A stretch of 64,000 nucleotides of DNA, taken from Hyposmocoma kahamanoa. Lineage: Eukaryota > Arthropoda > Insecta > Lepidoptera > Cosmopterigidae. Shown piece after piece: positions 29,701 through 38,700 of the stretch. The stretch is from contig NW_020653728.1 in assembly GCF_003589595.1 (NCBI RefSeq), forward strand, positions 496,968-560,967. Direction: 5' to 3'. Each line of letters starts with the position of its first letter. Positions within the stretch are counted from its first letter, which is position 1. The notes beneath the pieces are model-generated. The model did no database searches. It saw only the letters and a program-made list of their open reading frames with translations, and had not been told where the DNA came from. The translations under genes and the position numbers were made by a program.

Positions 29701-32700
29701 CGAGGTCATCTTTCGAGAGTTATTTCTCATTCTTATCGAGATTTGTATTGTTACTGTTGATTCCGATACAATCTGTGTTCTTAATAAAATTATAAAATTA
29801 TTTACCGAGTCCTTAGGTTTTCGTTAGTTTTACACATTTTTTATTGTACTGGTAAAAAATTCAACATTATTTCATACAATATCATATGAAAAAAAAAAAC
29901 AGTAAATCTGCATTCCAATACCAACTGTACACAGCATTTAGAAAACTATAAATTGTGTGATCTTATGAACTTATGAACTTTTTCGGGTCTAAATTGCATA
30001 TACATATAAGTTGTTTCAAACAAACCAATGTTTTGGGCCCTTCATAAGTCCCACCCTGACCATTTAGAAAGTGGTAACAAAGAATAATTTTCTTAAAAAA
30101 ATATTACAATGAGAACTAATTTTATTTAACAATTTCTTTTTAGTTATAGCACCTGATAATAAATGTTTTTGCAAATGACAATTTTTTTTCTTACGAATCT
30201 TGGAATAAAGACAAACACTCATTGCGTGTGATGCATTCTTAAACTGAAAAGATATGTATAAATAGCGACCTTCGCAAATAAAGGGACGCTTGAAACTATT
30301 GGAGAGTAAACTTAGAAAGGCAACCCGACCTTGCTCCGAGCGTTCTGCAAGATATTTTTTACGCTCACTATATTGTTCCTATGTTTATCGAGATATCGAA
30401 ATAGTTGACAGTGATATTATATCCATTGTAGTAATTTTTAGAGGTTGTTTTACGTCTTACTAATCGTGTCATATTTATCTTCCTAAAGTATGTATGTACA
30501 TGAAAATGTACATAAATATATGAAGTGATTCAGAATACTTATATTACTTTTATGACATTACCTTAAATGAAAATATCACACTCAAATTTAGCGCTATTTA
30601 TTTTATATGACCATAGGAAATCTAGAAAAAAAATTTTTTTTTTAGAAAACTGAGGGGATGCTTGCTGAAGAATGTAATAATTTTTTATTTATATTTAGGA
30701 AGATTTAAAGCGAATTCTTAACAGTAAATAAATGTTGAGTAACAGGTGAAAATTGTAATTACAAATCTCCACAAGTGCCTTTACTGTAAATTGGCCATTT
30801 ACGGGTTTACCTGTTATAGTTTGCTGTGTCTTAGGAGATTATAGCCTTTCTTCAACAAATTGACACAAGAATGATATTGGTAATTATTGTTTTCTACTTT
30901 ACTTTTCATCATTCTTATGGGTACTTAGAACAACTCTCTCGCAAACACGGAAGCTAATTTCCTATAAAAACTATAACGCGCCATGAATAGCGTATTTTAC
31001 CCTCGCTTCATAATTAGCAAACAAAGTTCATATCTTTTTACTGCCAGCCAAGAATTTCCGGTCACATAGCGGTTTCAGATGAGGTCACATTAGGAGGCTT
31101 CTCGTGAATAGGTACCAGTTTACTTGGAACTCCTATTTCTTAAATGGTAACTCGCGTAACGTATGCAGCTGATAGGCGTGTCAGATCATTTCAGAATGGG
31201 TACCAATACTCATTTGTAATATCAATACGGGCCACGTAAACACCAAATGATTAAGTATTCTTTAAGATGAGATGTAATCTTTGATTTATTTTCCTGTTCA
31301 ATTTTAATCGCAAAGTTTAATGATAATGACTAGTGATAGAATCAAGTTCCCAATCATCGATATTGGAGTTTTGCATAAGATAGTGCATGGAGGTATGACG
31401 TCGCCAGAGGCTCTTGCCCTCACTAATTTTAACGTTCCTCGTAAAGTGCCTAGGTACCCCATAGTCAGAACATTTGTTTTGTCTAGTGGCAGGACTAATC
31501 TTGGAAAGAAGGCCCCTTGAACAGACTCATGCAGTCATACAATGACTTACTTACGACTGGAGACGGCGACATAGATATCTTTAATATAAAAAATACTAAG
31601 CAGTTTCGTCGTATGTGCAAGCAATTTGTTTGAACTTATGAAACTTGTAAATACCTATTATAGATAACTAATTATTACTGTAATTTTATATTTCTAATTA
31701 TATATTTTTTTTAGTATCTCATTGGTTAACATTAGATTTTTATTGATGTATGCACCTGTAGTGACTTGGCACCTTGTATAGTGAACCTGTGTGTATTTTT
31801 TTAAATATTGTTTTGTGTTAAGTTGATAGTGTATCTTTAAATAAATAAATAAATAAATAAATAAGTTGAAACAACACTAACTTGACTCTGCGTTCGATTT
31901 ACGAGTATCTTGCACTATTTTTTTAAGGCCCTTTGGAACATTTCGGACCGTGCTTTTTAAAAGTTTTCTTCTAGCCCGAAACAAAAAAAAATTGTTTTAA
32001 TAAAGTTCAACAGAATGATTTCAAACTAAATGTATTCCTGTGTTTTAGATTTATACTATTATTATGTTCTATTTTTTTTTTCAGTCACAGTATCTTAACT
32101 CAATGTCTGGAGAATTATTTCAAGACAATTGTACCTAATTCGCCGTGGATTCTAATGTTATTTACCCCATTTAACTTTTTAAAGAAGTTGAGCACCATTA
32201 CTTTATTTCAAAGAAAAATAATTCATTTGGTAGTTGAGTACTCGGTTCGCATCATGACAAAATGATATAAATAATTACATTTCAAATGTTACCAAATGGT
32301 TTCCACTCAGCCTTTTGCAACGAGACTTTGGAGGACACCTCGTTACGCTAGTTTTCAATGATGCCGAGTAAATGAGAAAGATGTAGCTTTGCGCAAATTG
32401 ACAATAGAAGAAAAAGACAAAATAAAAAATAAGGTTTATAAAAATGCATGTATTAAGTAATAGGTTTAGTGGAGCACAATAAAACGAAAATTATGTAATA
32501 TGTATCTACTGAACTATATAAATAAACAAAGTCGTGAAATTATGTGGCATTTGTAGCGTGAATTCTCGAAGTGCAGAGTTGCGCAAACGCCGTGGAATTT
32601 ACATCACCTCTTAGCTCAACTTATTTGCGGTTAGTTGCATCTCTCAACTCATTGTAATAAACGTTGCATATTTTATTATGTCATTGGAAATTGCCTGGTT

Positions 32701-35700
32701 TGTTAGCCGGATTGCTTAATCAATTGTACTTTGGAATATAGGCTTTTTTACTGTCAATTGGCGATGTTTGGCTTCTAAGTCAAGACATTTTTACGGACAA
32801 ACAAGAATAATATGAGGAATGCTGTGTTGATTCTTTTTATATTTGTAAAAAATAAGCACATTTTCAAGTGACGTTAAGTAACGATGTAGCCGATGTTACA
32901 CGTTTGTCTAGTAAATGCCTATTCACTCTGTGCCTAAACAGCCCTAAATCGCAGCTTTCGGGAAACACAGATTGTATGTCTTTAGGTGCCCACAGATTTG
33001 CTCGATTGTTTGTCAATCACCATGTGTGGTAAAACAAAATTGAGTAAATGTGTAAGAAGTAGACAATCCATACTGTATTTCTTGTAGGACCATGTCTTTG
33101 GGCAAAAAATCAAGTGCATCAGTAGGTACTTTTTGAATCCCAGTTAGTTTTTTCTGAACGATTGTCAATTTCAGAGCCGTTATTCTTGCAAATCGATTTT
33201 GCGCGCTCGATACTCAAAACTCGTATTTTAACCATACAACGTCTGCGTCGAGGCATACATAATGTTGTATTCGAGTTGCACAAGAGCACGTTCTGAAATT
33301 CCATTGTCCAGAGATGTGGTTTCGCACGCATCGAATCTGATTAGACGATGGGCCAAACGAAGAACTTTAGAACTAGTTTTAGAATTAAATCTATGAAAAG
33401 CATTCCTATTTGCACATTTTTAGCAGTCGTAGATATCTTCTGGCATCTTTACGTACAATTTTTCCTTTCCCTTACACCGTTTGTCGTAAGCTTCTAAATT
33501 TAAAGGTATTTCAGTATTCATAAATACATTCAATACATTACTGTCTAAGCCTCGCCTCTTTTGATTATTTTAGTGTCTCCATTTAATGACTTGGTACAAA
33601 CTGCATTTCCATTAATTTAACCTAAAATTTCGAATCAATTTTAGGCTTTCTCAAATGTTCTGGTGCGGACGTAACCAATTCTCTTAATTCCGTTCAAAGA
33701 CGTAACGTTTTATGTAAATATAAACAGCGGCAGAAATTGTAATAATAATATTTATCTTTTCCATGGTTCACCTTTCTCACGCCGCTCCTGGGACAGCTAT
33801 TGTTTTCAATTACCACAAACTTTAGTTTGCAGCTTACAATAATGCGATGACAAATGCTTTGATTTAGAATTTCTTTGGCTGCAGATATAAGTTTGTGATA
33901 TTGAAGTTAACGATGTCTTACGATTATGGCCGAGTGTTATTCATTGCAACGCCTTAGAGGTTTTGGTTAGTTCGTTTAATTGATTTTAGCTATGTAACTC
34001 AATACACTTGGGTTTTTAACATAAAACATGGTGGTAGGTACACTGTGAGTATGCACAGTGTCACGTAACAACGACGTGCGTGTAATTGGATTTGAGGTAG
34101 GCAACAAGCAAGCTTTACGTTTTGTTTACTGATTAAATTACGTAAACGCTGACCGAACCATTTTTGCTACTGACTACCATTATTCTTTTATTATAAGTAA
34201 CTATGTTATATCATGTAACGAAGTCATTTGCAAGTTGGCAGCAAGTCTTTTCAGAACATACCGGTGTTTCTTTTCGTTTCTTCTCGACTGTATTCTTGAG
34301 TGTTACACTTACTCCAGCATTCGTAAACTGATTTTGATGATTCTTTTTTGTTGGAAAGAGGGTACCTCTGCATTGATATCATTTTGAAGAAAATATTCCA
34401 CCTCTAAGGGTGGCAAATTTGGGGATGAATCCGGTTTCGCGCACTTTCTGGTAACCGATTTCAATAAAACTTGGCAAAAGATATAATTCCGCGAATTTCA
34501 TATTTATTTTAAATGGTTTTTTAAACACGTAACAGTAAAGTTGTGTTTTGCAAGGTATACTTGCCATGTTAACTGTAAATATTCTTTGTTAGCTTAGATG
34601 TATTAAGCTACAATTTCCCAATCCTCTTGCACTTTGCTATCTATCATTCAACCTCTGATAATTTAATATTCTTTGTTAGCTTAGATGTATTAAGCTACAA
34701 TTTCCCAATCCTCTTGCACGTTGCTATCTATCATTCAACCTCTGATAATTTGAGTTTGATTCTTGGATGCTTTCACGAGTTTTGACGCAACGCGATGCGT
34801 TGCATATTATAACCTCTTAATTGTGAAACGTAATATCATGTACTTGGATTCGAATTATAATTGAAAACTATTATATATAAGAGAAAATTTAATTAAAAAA
34901 AACTCTTCCTCAGGCTTAAAAATCAGTGAACACTTCTTAATTGTAATTTCCGGAAACATTTTACAACTGTAAATTCGGGTAGGTAAGTTTCACCGATTCT
35001 TAAGAGTATGTTTTACAACCTTCTTATTTATGTAGTCTTTCCGACATCTTGGGAGTAAAAACACGCGCATCGTGTCTGATGGTCGGATCCGACTATCGGA
35101 TCGGATTCACTCAATACACGTCCGATTCTTTCGTCAGACTTTTTCTGAACTAACTGCAGTATTGCCAATTTATGGGTAATTCGCCAAACACAAGGAGTTT
35201 CAACTCAATAACTCGGTTGGGGATTTTGTTTGGATTACGCTATGTGGGGAAAATGCCCTCGCATTCTAGAATTTTAGGAAATGAAACTATTTTTCCGGAT
35301 TTAAATCGCGTATATTTGTTTTTTCAAACAAACCGACGTTTCGGGTCCTTTACAGGTCCCATGGTCACGGTTGACTGATTCTAGAATTTTATCATATTTT
35401 TGTTACATTGATAATCACTGATAAAAACACTATTAATTTGTTTGTTTATGAACGATATTGATATTTTTTTCAACATTGCACATGCGCTGCTTATATAGCA
35501 ACATCATCCAAGAGCCAGGCTCTTAAATAGGATGATGATGATCAGTCGGTGCGTGTTGAGCGCGCGACCCTTCCTCGTTTTGACCGGTCCCCGGTGTGAA
35601 AAAAGAATACAGCTGTTGCCGAACAGTAGGTATTTTAAAGGACTATTCACACACATCAGAGCCGTGCCCGGGACGTGGACGTGGCGTGCTAGTTTGTATG

Positions 35701-38700
35701 AACTGCGGGCCCGTCCCGGCGCCAGCCCGGACACGGACATGTGTGAACGAGTTCATACAAAATAAACGCAACGGTATTTTTATGAGCCCCTGACGGAGCA
35801 CAGCCCATTCACGTCCCGGGTGCGGCCCGTCCACGTCCCGGATATATATGGACAGACCTTAATACCACAACTTGCTACTCGTCAAGCTTAAATAATAGGG
35901 GTTAAAGTATGTAATTGCCGATTTGTACTGAAAATCTAAATTGTTTATTTTTTAAATTTTTAACAAATTTATTTAATCAAAATAGTTGCCATTATTATCT
36001 ATACATTGCTGCCATCTAATGGGAAGGTTATTAATGCCTTTGCGATAGAACTCCGACGATCTAGACTGCACAAATTGTGTGAAAGCATTTTGTACTGCCT
36101 CCTGGGAAGAAAACTTCTTGTCACGTAGATAATTGTCCAAATCACGAAAAAAATGGTAGTCCGTTGGAGCAAGGTCTGGTGAATACGGAGGATGACGAAT
36201 GGTTTCTAACTGCAGTTCCTGAAGGGTCAAAATGGTTTCTCGTGCTGTGTGAGGTCTCGCGTTGTCGTGGAGCAATAATGGTGAAGATCGATTCATGAGT
36301 CGGGGCTGTTTTACTGCTAGTTTTGTCAACATGGTTCGGAGTTCGGCACAATAGACATCTGCCGTTATTGCTTGACCAGATCGGAGAAAACTATAGTGAA
36401 TAACACCATGCTGAGACCACCAAACAGTTACCATTACCTTTTTATTGGTAAGTTTTGCTTTAGGACACTGTTGTGGCATTTGACCTGGGGTCAGCCATTG
36501 CATTTTTCTTTTCCGGTTATCATAAAGAATCCACTTTTCATCACATGTTACAATTCGATCCAATATTCCTTCATTTCTGTACCGGTTCAACAAGGCAACA
36601 CAAGTTTCAACACGCGTTTCTTTCTGCAGATCAGTCAAATCATGAGGCACCCATTTTTCGTATTTTTTTATTTTATTGATTTGACGCAAGTGAGTCAATA
36701 TTGTGGGTAAGGTAACGTTAAACCATGCCGCTAATTCCTGGGTAGTTTGACTAGGATCGGCTTCCACTATCTCTCTTAATTCATCGTTATTCACCTGTGT
36801 GGGTGGTCTTCCTCGTGACTCGTTCTTTAAGTCGAAATTTCCATCACGAAAGCGTTTAAACTAAAATCGCACGGTGCGTTCATTAGTAAACCCCTCTCCA
36901 AACGCAGCATTGATATTGCGGGCTGTTTCTGCCGCGTTAGTTCCGCGTCGGAACTCGTATTCAAAAATCACTCGAATTTTCGCAGTATCCATCTTTCTTG
37001 TCTAAATTGAATAACAAAAACAATTGAAAGTCGATATTCAAATGTTTCAAATTTAAAAAAAAAAAATCACAGAAACCATTTGAAAAAAGTTTCATTCGAA
37101 AACCTCAAACCATGAAGATTCTATGAAAATTCAAAGAACCTATTGCAATAAAACGGCAATTTCATACTTTAACCCCTAATATTAAGGTTTGAACTTAATT
37201 CAACTTGTTGAGTTTATTTCTAATTATAGCATAACGTATATGTAATAGATGGGTACATTTTGACTTTCTTAATTATTTGATATATTTTTAAGCATAACAA
37301 TAATAATATAATAAATACTGAGAATGAATAAATATTATTACGTGTGGGAAATATGACCTTTGCTCTCCCCAAATTTATAACCTTGATTTTTAGAGATTTT
37401 GAATAATTTGCATTGACAACCCTGCAAATCGGAGGGAAGAATCGGACGCGTATTTCGTCACCCCGCAAAAGTATAGAGAGCGCGCCTTCAGACAATCGGA
37501 TCGGTAATAAAATCGAACGCTATTTCCGACTCGGACGCCACTTGAGTGTTCATACAATTATATGGTACGAGCGCCTTCCGGTAGTCCGATCAGACTATCA
37601 GATGGAAAAAACGGACGTGTATTGTCGCACTTATTCATAGTAAACAAAACGTTTAATGTTTACAATATAATGAGCATCCATTAATTCAAGTTCACAGAAA
37701 CTTCCTTGAGGTCCGACGTTAACATTGATTAAAATATTATTTATTACTCAAGCCCTTTGAGACCCGTGGCATTTGTAGTTTCTCTCGTTTTATAGCAAGA
37801 GAAGGGAAACAAAATGCGGTCCTTCACCTGCCTGCCGGATGTTTGGAGCTTGCACCTGTTGTCTTGTTTCAAGTATCTATCTAGCCAATAAGACTTTCAA
37901 TAATACTGTTGATTGCAATGCAAAAACCACCATCACGATTTTAAAGGTGAGATCATCGATATCATATTAATGTAAGGTTCAACTATTTGTTCTAATAATA
38001 ATATTTTCGGATGTATCGTATTAGAAAATCCATAGCATTACCATTTATAACCGACTTAAAAAAAAAAGGTTCTCAATTCGACTGTACGTTTTGTGTGTGT
38101 ATGAACCGATTTTGATGATTGTTGAAAAGTGAAATGGGACCATTACTGAGGTAAAAAATATTCCACCTCTAAGGGTCGTATTCCAGAACTCTACTCCATA
38201 CTCAAGTCAGGACTTGAGTGTTGCAGTGAGCACTGAAAATCATACTCAAGTCCTTGCCATTAGTGTCGTATTTCCAGTGCTTGAAATCATATTCAAGTCT
38301 GCTCAAATCCTGACTTGAGCATTGACTAGAGTTCTAGAATACGACCCTAAGAGTGTCAACCTAAGGGATGAATGGTGTCTATTGTGTTTCACCCACTTTC
38401 CGTAAACTGAATTCAATTTAGGCAAATAGAGGTTATCCTACAAACTTTTTAGGTCGGCTTTTTATAACGTTATTTTCTCTCGTATCTAAGATAGAAATTT
38501 ATTTATTTTTTCCTAAATACGCGGTTATACATGTTTTAATATCGATTATCGATCGCAAGGCCACAGCGACAGAGGAGCTTTTAAACCGTTTAAACAATAC
38601 TTTCGCTAGCCACAACGTCGCAGTGTGGTTTAATAATTGTATAACATTTCAATAGATCGATCTCTGCTTGAAAATCAGGTCGTTGTGGGTACTATGCATT

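Noticed and set aside
35504..35834. Overlapping frames on both strands, 63-78 codons
   Set aside because: They are explained by the GC-rich MITE at 35639-35859.
36372..36710. Plus-strand open frame of 112 residues
   Set aside because: It is the antisense shadow of the mariner transposase.
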